A stretch of DNA of 6,202 nucleotides, from contig JAITFC010000039.1 in assembly GCA_031281635.1 (NCBI GenBank), positions 1 to 6,202 of the forward strand, given 5' to 3'. Position numbers and translations under genes: made by a program. Each line of letters starts with the position of its first letter. Position 1 is the stretch's first letter. The DNA is from Puniceicoccales bacterium (GTDB taxonomy: Bacteria > Verrucomicrobiota > Verrucomicrobiia > Opitutales > JAIRLM01). Under the pieces are notes generated by a model. That model made no database searches. It saw only the letters and a program-made list of their open reading frames with translations, and was not told the DNA's origin. Positions 1 through 5,173 of this stretch are shown piece by piece.

Positions 1-735
1 CGGCGGTCCGAATTGGCGCTCCTTTCACGGCAAATTGTCCCCACAGAGGTAGAAAGTCAATGGAATGAGCTGCTATTGAGGCGTATGTCCCGCGAGCCTC
101 TGCAATACATCCTAGGAACGGCACCATTTTGCAACCTGATGCTCGAAGTGAGTGGAAATGTCCTTGTGCCGCGGCCTGAGACGGAGGAACTTGTGATTGC
201 TCTGGCGGAACTCCTGTCCGCCGACCCACCGCGGAAAATTTTAGATCTCGGCACCGGCAGTGGGGCCTGCATTCTCGCCCTCGGTCGCGCATTTCCCGCG
301 GCCACACTCACTGCCTGTGACTGCGACGATGGCGCACTGGCCGTCGCTCGCCGCAATGCGGCCTTGTGCCAACTATCTAACCGCGTGGAATTTGTACGCT
401 CCGATTGGTTTTCTCAGCTTCGGGGCTCGTGGGATCTTATCATTTCTAATCCGCCGTATCTTACTGAAGATGAATGGCTTAGTGCTGCACCGGAAATAAA
501 GATGTTTGAACCGAAAATTGCTCTTCTGGGAGGTGGCCCCGATGGCACTCTTTGCGCGAAAAAAATTCTTTCCGCGGCTCAGGAATTTTTAAATCCATCT
601 GGCCTTTTGGCCATAGAAATCGGGATTCATCAGGGCCAAGTTCTTGCGAATTTTTCCACGAAACATGGACTGCAAAATATCTCTCTACAAAAAGATTGGA
701 GCGGCCGCGATCGCTATCTTTTTGTGCGCAAGTAA
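1..735 (+). CDS. prmC: PrmC, release factor glutamine methyltransferase (5' end cut by window edge)
   Basis: PrmC transfers a methyl group from S-adenosylmethionine to the glutamine of the GGQ motif in peptide chain release factors, which raises termination efficiency; it acts in the cytosol. The reading frame is open from base 1, so the start and probably the first 40-50 residues lie outside the window; the in-frame TTG at 13 is not a likely start. Visible hallmarks are the family-specific VPRPETEEL segment (about 166-192), the SAM-binding glycine loop DLGTGSG (244-264) and the catalytic NPPY tetrapeptide (448-459), which binds the substrate glutamine. An N-terminal helical part (REPLQYILG) precedes the methyltransferase fold, as in E. 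coli PrmC. The gene ends at TAA 733-735 and converges on the ClpX-like gene across a 198-bp spacer. prmC often follows prfA, which may lie just upstream (inference). I see no clear terminator directly after it. Confidence 0.95.
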   Translation, partial: RRSELALLSRQIVPTEVESQWNELLLRRMSREPLQYILGTAPFCNLMLEVSGNVLVPRPETEELVIALAELLSADPPRKILDLGTGSGACILALGRAFPAATLTACDCDDGALAVARRNAALCQLSNRVEFVRSDWFSQLRGSWDLIISNPPYLTEDEWLSAAPEIKMFEPKIALLGGGPDGTLCAKKILSAAQEFLNPSGLLAIEIGIHQGQVLANFSTKHGLQNISLQKDWSGRDRYLFVRK

Positions 736-810
736 TCTCCGTGAAAAATAAACTTTTTCCCAAAAATCTTGCAATCTTTGAAAATGTCTTATAGTCTATT
801 AGGCCCATTG

Positions 811-882
811 CATAATTCCACAAAAACGACGGAGGAATGGTTTTTGGGACAAATTTTAAGAATTTGCTAACGAGTCTAATAC
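811..882 (+). repeat. dispersed intergenic repeat, copy A
   Basis: About 72 bases that align with 4526-4598 at roughly 75% identity by hand (about 57 matches in 76 columns, with a few single-base gaps). Shared blocks are CATAATTCCA, CGAC-GAGG, AAATTTT-AAG and AACGA-TCTAAT. Both copies lie in the + orientation between a + gene on the left and a - gene on the right, in the convergent spacer. The single-base gaps argue against a conserved peptide. A 5-bp inverted pair (ATTCC/GGAAT) is present in this copy but not preserved in copy B. The function is unknown. Confidence 0.6.
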
Positions 883-894
883 AACCGGTTTGCA

Positions 895-917
895 CTGCCC
901 AGGCGGGGCTGGGGCAG
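895..917 (-). other. GC-rich hairpin 17 bases past the ClpX-like stop codon
   Basis: CTGCCC and GGGCAG arms extend to an 8-bp stem with one bulged base around a GC-rich loop. It sits just downstream of the ClpX-like stop codon, where a terminator would be expected, but no T-run follows on either strand. It may be a 3'-end stabilising hairpin, or a termination aid that depends on a factor. Confidence 0.3.
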
Positions 918-933
918 CAGATCCGTATGGGAA

Positions 934-2418
934 TTACCGAGTGGCCATTCCCTGAATTTCCGCTGAAACTGATTCCGCCGCGGGCGAATTGCAGTTATGG
1001 AGGATGCATTGCAGGGCTGCGCTGGGATTTTTCACCGTTTCCTTTGTGATGTGGAGCATCGTTACTTCCGTCGATGGCAAGTAGAACTTGAAATCGCGGA
1101 ATAATTTTTCAAGGACAGTCATGAGTCCGCGGGCACCGGTTTTTTCTTCGACGGCCATGGAAGCGATTAGGTCAACGGCTTCATCACTGACGGTCAGAGT
1201 AATGCCATAGCCGGCGAAGTCACTCTCATACTGGCGCAGGATGGAGCCCTCGGATGTGAGTAGGATCTGAGCCAGATCTTCCTGGCGCAGCTGTTCGCAA
1301 GCGACGCGCACGGGCAGTCGTCCGATAAATTCCGGTTCGATGCCGAATTCCACGAAATCAGCGGTTGTAGCCAGATGGAGGAAGTCGCTATCCCTGCTGT
1401 CGTTGCCACGATTTCCGAATCCGATGGCCGATGCGGCTGTGCGCCGGCGGATTTGATCATTCAATTTTTCGAATGCGCCACTGACGATGAACAGGATATG
1501 CCGCGTATTAATCGTTTCCTTCCTGGGTTTCCCCTCTCCAAAGCTGAGCATGACGTGCATTTGAGCGGTGATGTCGTTGGGGGCCACTAAGTTAACATCT
1601 GAATCTTCCATCAGCTTGAGGAGATTGACCTGCACCCCGCGGCCGGAGACATCGCGACCATTTCCGCCGAAAGAGGCAATCTTGTCGATTTCATCAATGA
1701 AAATGATGCCATACTGGGCTAGTTTAGCGTCGTCGTCGGCATTGCGCACGAGATTGCGAATGAGATCTTCTACGTCGTTGCCAACGTAGCCAGTTTCGGA
1801 AAATTTTGTCGCATCAGCCTTGACAAATGGGACACCGAGCAGTTTCGCCACGTGCCGGATGAGGTAAGTCTTTCCCACCCCTGTGGGTCCCAGAAGGAGA
1901 ACATTTGGTTTGGAATAGTCGCGCAGGTTCTCTTCGGGGCTATTGATGCAGCTGCGCACGTGGTTGTAGTGGTCGCAGACAGCAACGGATAGTACTTTTT
2001 TTGCTCCTTCTTGGCGGATAACAAATCGCTGCAAATAGTCGCGTATGTCCTTAGGCTTCATGGAAAATTCGTGAATTTTGCGAATGGATTCTTCGCCGTT
2101 TGCCGAGGAATTTTTCTGCTTTCGCCGCCGCTTTGGCATGGTCGTTTCCGGGTCCATGATCTGCTGCAATTCGATAGTTTGTCCATTTCCGCCGAGGCCA
2201 AAGAACAGCCCCGTAACCTGTTCGCGGATTTTTTCGAATATTTTTTCACGTTCATTTTGAGTCTCAATTTTCCTCTCTGAATCGTTCGCAGGTGGCTCTG
2301 CGCCTGCCATGAGACCATTCCCGTGGAGGCTTGCGTTGTCATCTTCAATAGTAGTTTTCATTTTTTTCGCTTGCAAGGTTTTAGTTTTTTTATCAGAATA
2401 CGACGTCTTCTCTGTCAT
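934..2418 (-). CDS. ClpX-like AAA+ ATPase without the zinc-binding domain
   Basis: A hexameric AAA+ unfoldase of the ClpX type, expected to unfold protein substrates in the cytosol and probably feed them to ClpP. In the 494-residue reading, Walker A is GPTGVGKT (177-184), pore loop 1 is GYVG (210-213) and Walker B is IIFIDEID (238-245). The ClpP-docking tripeptide IGF is at 332-334, the Arg-finger block EFIGRLP at 363-369 and sensor 2 GAR at 428-430. The first 115 residues are charged and low in complexity and have none of the four cysteines of the ClpX zinc domain. The ClpX RKH pore loop is replaced by GKPRKETIN (296-304). It resembles the ClpX-like paralogue group with an MKPKDIRDYLQRFVIRQ-type entry to the AAA domain, so a canonical clpX may exist elsewhere (inference). 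The start is uncertain. ATG 2418 is used here, but none of the candidates has a Shine-Dalgarno sequence. ATG 2361 is a good alternative because the HU promoter occupies 2371-2399. An open frame continuing to 2715 would run antisense through the HU gene and is not believed. Confidence 0.9.
   Translation of the reverse strand: MTEKTSYSDKKTKTLQAKKMKTTIEDDNASLHGNGLMAGAEPPANDSERKIETQNEREKIFEKIREQVTGLFFGLGGNGQTIELQQIMDPETTMPKRRRKQKNSSANGEESIRKIHEFSMKPKDIRDYLQRFVIRQEGAKKVLSVAVCDHYNHVRSCINSPEENLRDYSKPNVLLLGPTGVGKTYLIRHVAKLLGVPFVKADATKFSETGYVGNDVEDLIRNLVRNADDDAKLAQYGIIFIDEIDKIASFGGNGRDVSGRGVQVNLLKLMEDSDVNLVAPNDITAQMHVMLSFGEGKPRKETINTRHILFIVSGAFEKLNDQIRRRTAASAIGFGNRGNDSRDSDFLHLATTADFVEFGIEPEFIGRLPVRVACEQLRQEDLAQILLTSEGSILRQYESDFAGYGITLTVSDEAVDLIASMAVEEKTGARGLMTVLEKLFRDFKFYLPSTEVTMLHITKETVKNPSAALQCILHNCNSPAAESVSAEIQGMATR
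2371..2399 (+). promoter_or_regulatory. predicted sigma-70-type promoter for the HU-family gene
   Basis: TTGCAA (2371-2376), a 17-bp spacer rich in T, and CAGAAT (2394-2399). Transcription would begin near 2406, giving a 5' untranslated region of about 44 bases before ATG 2450. It overlaps the first codons of the ClpX-like gene if that gene starts at 2418. This is a prediction from consensus and spacing only. Confidence 0.45.
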
Positions 2419-2449
2419 AGGACGGCGGTGAAGCAAATCTATCCGCACC

Positions 2450-2746
2450 ATGAATACGCAAAAATTAACCAAAAGGGACATCGTCCAGGATTTGTGCAGT
2501 AAGTGCGAGGTGTTGCAGCGAGATGTTGCGTTCATCGTACAAGGCGTCTTGGACAGTATTAGCGACGCCCTGAAAAAGGGCAAGACCGTAGAGTTGCGAA
2601 ATTTTGGCGTTTTTGACGTCCAAAAGAGGCGCGCTCGCATAGGCCGGAACCCGAACCGCCCGGAAAAAGCAATTAAAATTCCGGCGCAAAAGGTAATTAA
2701 GTTCCGAGCGGGCAAGGAATTACGCCAATGCGTACGGGATAGTTAA
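2450..2746 (+). CDS. HU/IHF-family DNA-binding protein
   Basis: A small dimeric nucleoid protein that bends DNA. The 98 residues match the whole family length. An N-terminal helical half begins LTKRDIVQDL and runs to LKKGKTVEL. The conserved core RNFGVFDV follows (50-57), then the basic beta-ribbon arm (about 61-79) with GRNPNRPE, whose proline at 68 is the expected DNA-intercalating residue, and the closing helix VIKFRAGKELR (82-92). The GRNPNRPE arm is of the sort seen in verrucomicrobial and planctomycete homologues annotated as HU or integration host factor; sequence alone does not decide between these names. No convincing Shine-Dalgarno sequence precedes ATG 2450: GGTG at 2427-2430 is too far. 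The gene diverges from the ClpX-like gene. Its last 50 bases overlap a - strand ORF, and its transcript likely ends at the terminator near 2873. Two cysteines, at 16 and 19 (CSKC), are unusual for this family. Confidence 0.93.
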   Translation: MNTQKLTKRDIVQDLCSKCEVLQRDVAFIVQGVLDSISDALKKGKTVELRNFGVFDVQKRRARIGRNPNRPEKAIKIPAQKVIKFRAGKELRQCVRDS

Positions 2747-2915
2747 TGAGCAAAACATGCGGCCGGACAATCCGGCTGCCTTCACCCTCGGCGGGCAAAA
2801 ATCCGCCGAGCTGTTTCCATGTAACGTTTTGAGTGGCTTGCAGTTTGTTGGAAAACAAGCTGCCGTTTTTTTTGCCTTTTTGCAAGCTCATGGCCGAAAA
2901 ATTTTTTATGGCCAT
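2697..2915 (-). CDS. small protein of unknown function, antisense to the HU 3' end
   Basis: A 72-codon ORF from ATG 2915 to TAA 2697-2699 that I do not recognise. The reason to believe it is its start: AAGGAGA (2922-2928 on the + map) lies six bases before the ATG, the only strong Shine-Dalgarno sequence in the window. The predicted protein is basic at its N-terminus (MAIKNFSAMSLQKGKKNG), has a middle part with TWKQLGGFLPAEGEG and a mildly hydrophobic end (PHVLLINYPVRIGV). It has no signal peptide, cysteine motif or clear transmembrane helix. It overlaps the last 50 bases of the HU gene and contains that gene's terminator and hairpins in antisense. This could explain parts of its composition, or could mean that only the start region and a shorter peptide matter. 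A 182-bp spacer separates its start from the divergent epimerase-like gene. Confidence 0.5.
   Translation of the reverse strand: MAIKNFSAMSLQKGKKNGSLFSNKLQATQNVTWKQLGGFLPAEGEGSRIVRPHVLLINYPVRIGVIPCPLGT
2762..2810 (+). other. two perfect hairpins in the HU 3' untranslated region
   Basis: GCCGGA (2762-2767) pairs with TCCGGC (2771-2776) across a 3-base loop. CTCGGCGG (2787-2794) pairs with CCGCCGAG (2803-2810) across an 8-base loop. Both are perfect and lie between the HU stop codon and the terminator, so the HU mRNA would end with three stem-loops in a row. They could protect the message from 3' exonucleases or form a processed small RNA. The same bases are coding in the antisense small ORF if that ORF is real. 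Confidence 0.5.
2840..2873 (+). terminator. intrinsic terminator of the HU-family gene
   Basis: Stem GCAGTTTGTT (2840-2849) and AACAAGCTGC (2854-2863) form 10 bp with one G-U wobble and a GNRA-type GGAA loop, followed by CG and eight T residues (2866-2873). It is oriented for the + strand, about 95 bases after the HU stop codon. The - strand shows no T-run in the equivalent place, so it is not bidirectional. Confidence 0.85.
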
Positions 2916-2921
2916 TTATAG

Positions 2922-2928
2922 TCTCCTT
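2922..2928 (-). promoter_or_regulatory. strong ribosome-binding site of the small ORF
   Basis: On the - strand this reads AAGGAGA, followed by a 6-base spacer and ATG. It fixes the start of the 72-codon ORF. It stands out because the ClpX-like, HU, epimerase-like and membrane-protein genes in the window have no comparable site. Confidence 0.65.
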
Positions 2929-2935
2929 CATATTC

Positions 2936-2979
2936 GTGTTGGCGCTCTGAGGCTCCTCGCCCCAATATCACGCCAACGC
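2936..2979 (-). promoter_or_regulatory. leader hairpin just upstream of the small ORF
   Basis: GTGTTGGCG (2936-2944) and CGCCAACGC (2971-2979) pair over 9 bp, with one G-U or A-C position depending on the strand read, around a 26-base loop that itself contains GAGG/CCTC. On the - strand the hairpin would end seven bases before the Shine-Dalgarno sequence. It could act in mRNA stability or translational control, or be the binding site of a dimeric regulator in the divergent spacer. No function can be assigned. Confidence 0.35.
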
Positions 2980-3097
2980 AAAGCGGAATAGCTATACTTC
3001 GGCGTTCGTGCGTTGAGCCGTTGGAGTTCTACTCTAACTGCGGTCGGAGCTTGGATTTTACTTGAGTGTTATCCGTTGACAGGTAGCGTGGCACTCC

Positions 3098-4087
3098 GTG
3101 CGGGCTCTTATTATTGGTGGTGCTGGATATTTGGGGGGACACGTCCTACGCGCTCTGCTTGGGAGTGGCTGGGAAGTAGCGGTTATCGACAATTTATCCT
3201 TTGGCCATCGCGATGTGGTCCCCAAGCGCATCCCCTTCTATGGGCGTGAATGCGGTTTAATTGTTGCCGTGGAAGATGTTTTCCGGGAACAAACGTTTGA
3301 CGTTGCCATCTACTGCGCCGGACTCAATGGCAGCGCGATGTCACGGGAATTCCCCCTGCACTATTATCACAATAATTTCATCGCCATTTACTATTTGCTA
3401 AAAACTTTACTCGAACAACGAGTGTATCGCTTCCTGTTTTCCTCGGACTTTTCCGTCTATGATCCTGATATTGACGGCGAAATCGACGAAAAAACACCGA
3501 AAAATCCACAAACTCCGCTCGGTCGTTCGCTGCTTGCTGTGGAGGGGTTACTTCGGGATTTGGCGGAGAATTGCGGCTTGCGTTATGCCATTTTGCGGGC
3601 GGGAGTTTTGGCAGGAACGGTCCCAACGGATGGATTCCTTGGCAACGGTTCCTGCGCGCTGCTAAATGATATTTTTTCAGTGGTTCGGGGGCGCAAGGCA
3701 GCGGTAACTATTTGCGGAAAAGGTACAGCACCAAAAAATATTGCCCCTAAAATGGATTACGTGCACGTCTGTGATGTGGCCGATGCCTATGCGCTAGCGG
3801 CGCAGGCGACGGCGCTGGAAAATGGTACGGAATTGCTATTGGGAACTGGTCATACTCTGACGGAAGAAGATGTTGTGCACGTTGCCGAGCGAATTTTGCA
3901 GCGATCAATTCCCGTTAATCTGCGCGAACGTCTTCCCTGGGAACCGGCCCATATTTGTGTGAATTACGCACTGGCTGCGAATGCCTTCGGTTGGCGACCG
4001 CGGCGGGATTTGCGAGATTGCATCGAAAGTGCGTGGCGCGCTCCAGAAAAATTCCCGGAAAACGGACACAAAATGAGTATATCATAA
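3098..4087 (+). CDS. GalE-like NAD-dependent epimerase/dehydratase with lost catalytic residues
   Basis: A 329-residue extended short-chain dehydrogenase/reductase whose whole-length pattern follows UDP-glucose 4-epimerase. It has the dinucleotide loop GGAGYLGG (7-14), the acidic turn DNLSFG (31-36), AGLNG (74-78), the PLHYYHNN block (86-93), the strand FLFSSDFSVYD (112-122), DYVHVCDVADAY (220-231) and the C-terminal substrate lobe ending GWRPRRDL. The NAD site looks intact. At the catalytic positions, Ser124 of GalE is Asp117, Tyr149 is Leu141 (CTC 3518-3520) and Lys153 is Leu145 (CTG 3530-3532): PYGxSKLxVE has become PLGRSLLAVE. The frame is unbroken and the surrounding fold conserved, so it is probably a non-catalytic relative or one with changed chemistry, not a decaying gene. 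The start is GTG 3098: an in-frame TGA at 3077-3079 prevents a longer protein, and the first beta strand begins immediately. No good ribosome-binding site is visible. The biological substrate is unknown. Confidence 0.88.
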   Translation: MRALIIGGAGYLGGHVLRALLGSGWEVAVIDNLSFGHRDVVPKRIPFYGRECGLIVAVEDVFREQTFDVAIYCAGLNGSAMSREFPLHYYHNNFIAIYYLLKTLLEQRVYRFLFSSDFSVYDPDIDGEIDEKTPKNPQTPLGRSLLAVEGLLRDLAENCGLRYAILRAGVLAGTVPTDGFLGNGSCALLNDIFSVVRGRKAAVTICGKGTAPKNIAPKMDYVHVCDVADAYALAAQATALENGTELLLGTGHTLTEEDVVHVAERILQRSIPVNLRERLPWEPAHICVNYALAANAFGWRPRRDLRDCIESAWRAPEKFPENGHKMSIS

Positions 4088-4114
4088 AAAAAATTTCTGG
4101 CAAAACAAAAAAAC

Positions 4115-4143
4115 TTTTCAAAATGGAACTTTGCTGCTAGAAT
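4115..4143 (+). promoter_or_regulatory. predicted promoter of the small membrane protein gene
   Basis: TTTTCA (4115-4120), a 17-bp spacer and TAGAAT (4138-4143). The expected start point near 4150 is only two or three bases before ATG 4153, which suggests a leaderless message or use of a later start codon. The promoter lies 28 bases after the epimerase-like stop codon, so the two genes need not be cotranscribed. Confidence 0.5.
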
Positions 4144-4152
4144 TACGCTGCA

Positions 4153-4530
4153 ATGTTACCAAACCTAGGGCCTGATGGGCCGCCGAATACAGAACACATA
4201 CCTATGAATTTTCTACCTCTACCGGCAGAAGTTCCCAGCGATTCATCCTGTCCGCTAAAAATTTCGCCTCCTATTACTAACACCGATATGGTGCAAGAAG
4301 TCGAGACTGAGGCGGAGCGGACAGAATCTCGATTTTTAACCGTAATGAAACTCATTTCCACCGGAGGCATGGGTGCTGCAATTTCAACTTTATTCGGTTA
4401 TTTAATCGCATTTATCTCAGTCGGCACTGCTTTCCCAGGATTTGGTACGATTGTTGCTTTGCTCTTGTTTCTTATCTGCTTAGCGATTTATCTTGCTATC
4501 TATTACATCGAAAACAAACCAACTACATAA
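4153..4530 (+). CDS. small two-helix membrane protein of unknown function
   Basis: A 125-residue protein that I do not recognise. The N-terminal half is polar and proline-rich (roughly residues 1-45), followed by an acidic stretch EVETEAERTES (49-59). Two hydrophobic segments follow, about 72-93 (GMGAAISTLFGYLIAF) and 97-118 (GTIVALLLFLICLAIYLAIY), separated by a short GTAFPG turn, and the tail ENKPTT is short and polar. This predicts a helical hairpin in the inner membrane with a soluble N-terminal arm; no signal-peptidase site is evident. The ATG at 4153 is almost at the predicted transcription start and has no Shine-Dalgarno sequence. ATG 4204 would give a 108-residue protein with a 5' untranslated region of about 50 bases but also lacks a ribosome-binding site. 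The TAA stop codon lies inside the first block of repeat copy B. The gene is convergent with the pseudopilin gene. Confidence 0.6.
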   Translation: MLPNLGPDGPPNTEHIPMNFLPLPAEVPSDSSCPLKISPPITNTDMVQEVETEAERTESRFLTVMKLISTGGMGAAISTLFGYLIAFISVGTAFPGFGTIVALLLFLICLAIYLAIYYIENKPTT

Positions 4531-4598
4531 TTCCAAAAATCGACCGAGGTGTGGCTTCAAGAGATAAATTTTTAAGGATTTTGCAACGATTCTAATGC
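4526..4598 (+). repeat. dispersed intergenic repeat, copy B
   Basis: The partner of 811-882 (about 75% identity by hand alignment). It begins in the last codons of the membrane-protein gene (CATAATTCCA includes its TAA) and ends a few bases inside the 3' end of the pseudopilin gene, filling the whole convergent spacer. No repeat-flanking duplication or terminal inverted repeat is visible, so it is not an obvious transposon remnant. Confidence 0.6.
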
Positions 4599-5149
4599 AT
4601 GGACATATCATACTCTTTTGCGCGCATTTCTCCGTCAAAACGGCTGCGAACTCGTACCGTGCGAAATTTATCATCATCGACAAAAAATAGTGAAAATTCG
4701 GCCACATTTTCCAAAAATACGCTGCACCCGCCTAACACGTGGGGACTTATTGCGGCCGTAGATGCTACGAGAATTCTGTGCAAGCGCTTTGTCTTTTTGT
4801 CCAGGACGTAGGCACATACGGAATTCCCATCCGGCAATGGCGGCGAATGAAGCTGCCACGCAACGGCGTAATTTTCTCCGGGCAAATAGGTTATTCCATC
4901 AATGTTGGCCAGGTCTTTTTCTAGAAATTGAAGTAATTTGGAGCGATCAATGGCGCGGTCAACGCGGAACAAATTTGCGCAAAGACTTTCAGAAGTCGCT
5001 CCAATGAAACGAGAAATAGCGAAAAACAGCGAAGAAAAGACGACGAGTGTCAGCAGCATTTCCAACAAAGTAAAGCCTCCGCGGTGACGGTCACGGTGCC
5101 ATTCGTTGCTGCGCAAGCCGTTGCGTCGAAATTTCCCCGCACCGCACAT
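4592..5149 (-). CDS. pseudopilin / prepilin-type N-terminal methylation protein, GspJ/PilW-like
   Basis: A 185-residue protein with a classical type IV prepilin signal. A basic leader (RHRG just before the site) ends in Gly25, followed by FTLLEMLLTLVVFSSLFFAIS, in which Phe is +1 and Glu is +5 (residue 30). A prepilin peptidase would cut after Gly25 and methylate Phe. The hydrophobic helix (26-48) anchors the subunit in the inner membrane and then packs in the pilus or pseudopilus core. The C-terminal part, with LLQFLEKDLANIDG, VFLENVAEFSLFFVDD and a closing RTVRVRSRF strand, resembles the minor pseudopilin GspJ or PilW-type proteins; this is similarity of pattern, not proof. ATG 5149 gives a longish 25-residue leader with only a weak A/G-rich stretch before it; TTG 5116 would give a 14-residue leader, closer to usual. 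No other secretion gene is recognisable beside it. It is divergent from the rRNA operon and convergent with the membrane-protein gene. Confidence 0.8.
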   Translation of the reverse strand: MCGAGKFRRNGLRSNEWHRDRHRGGFTLLEMLLTLVVFSSLFFAISRFIGATSESLCANLFRVDRAIDRSKLLQFLEKDLANIDGITYLPGENYAVAWQLHSPPLPDGNSVCAYVLDKKTKRLHRILVASTAAISPHVLGGCSVFLENVAEFSLFFVDDDKFRTVRVRSRFDGEMRAKEYDMSMH

Positions 5150-5173
5150 GGCCTTTTTCGTGATGATCGGGCG

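Noticed and set aside
875..880. TCTAAT in both repeat copies (875-880 and 4591-4596) as a -10 element driving antisense RNA
   Set aside because: No -35-like hexamer at the right spacing and no extended -10 TG in either copy.
837..1049. A + strand 70-codon ORF preceded directly by GGAGGA
   Set aside because: The purine run abuts the ATG with almost no spacer, most of the frame is antisense to the ClpX-like 3' end, and the start lies in the dispersed repeat, whose other copy does not keep the frame.
2419..2715. N-terminal extension of the ClpX-like frame by 99 codons
   Set aside because: It runs entirely antisense through the well-conserved HU gene and has no ClpX-type zinc domain; it is a shadow frame.
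3076..3081. Perfect TTGACA just upstream of the epimerase-like start
   Set aside because: At 16-18 bp spacing there is no -10-like hexamer (GC-rich instead), and the start point would fall inside the gene.
2916..3097. Possible tRNA or other RNA gene in the divergent spacer
   Set aside because: No T-loop GGTTCRA sequence or acceptor-stem pairing was found; only the leader hairpin is supported.
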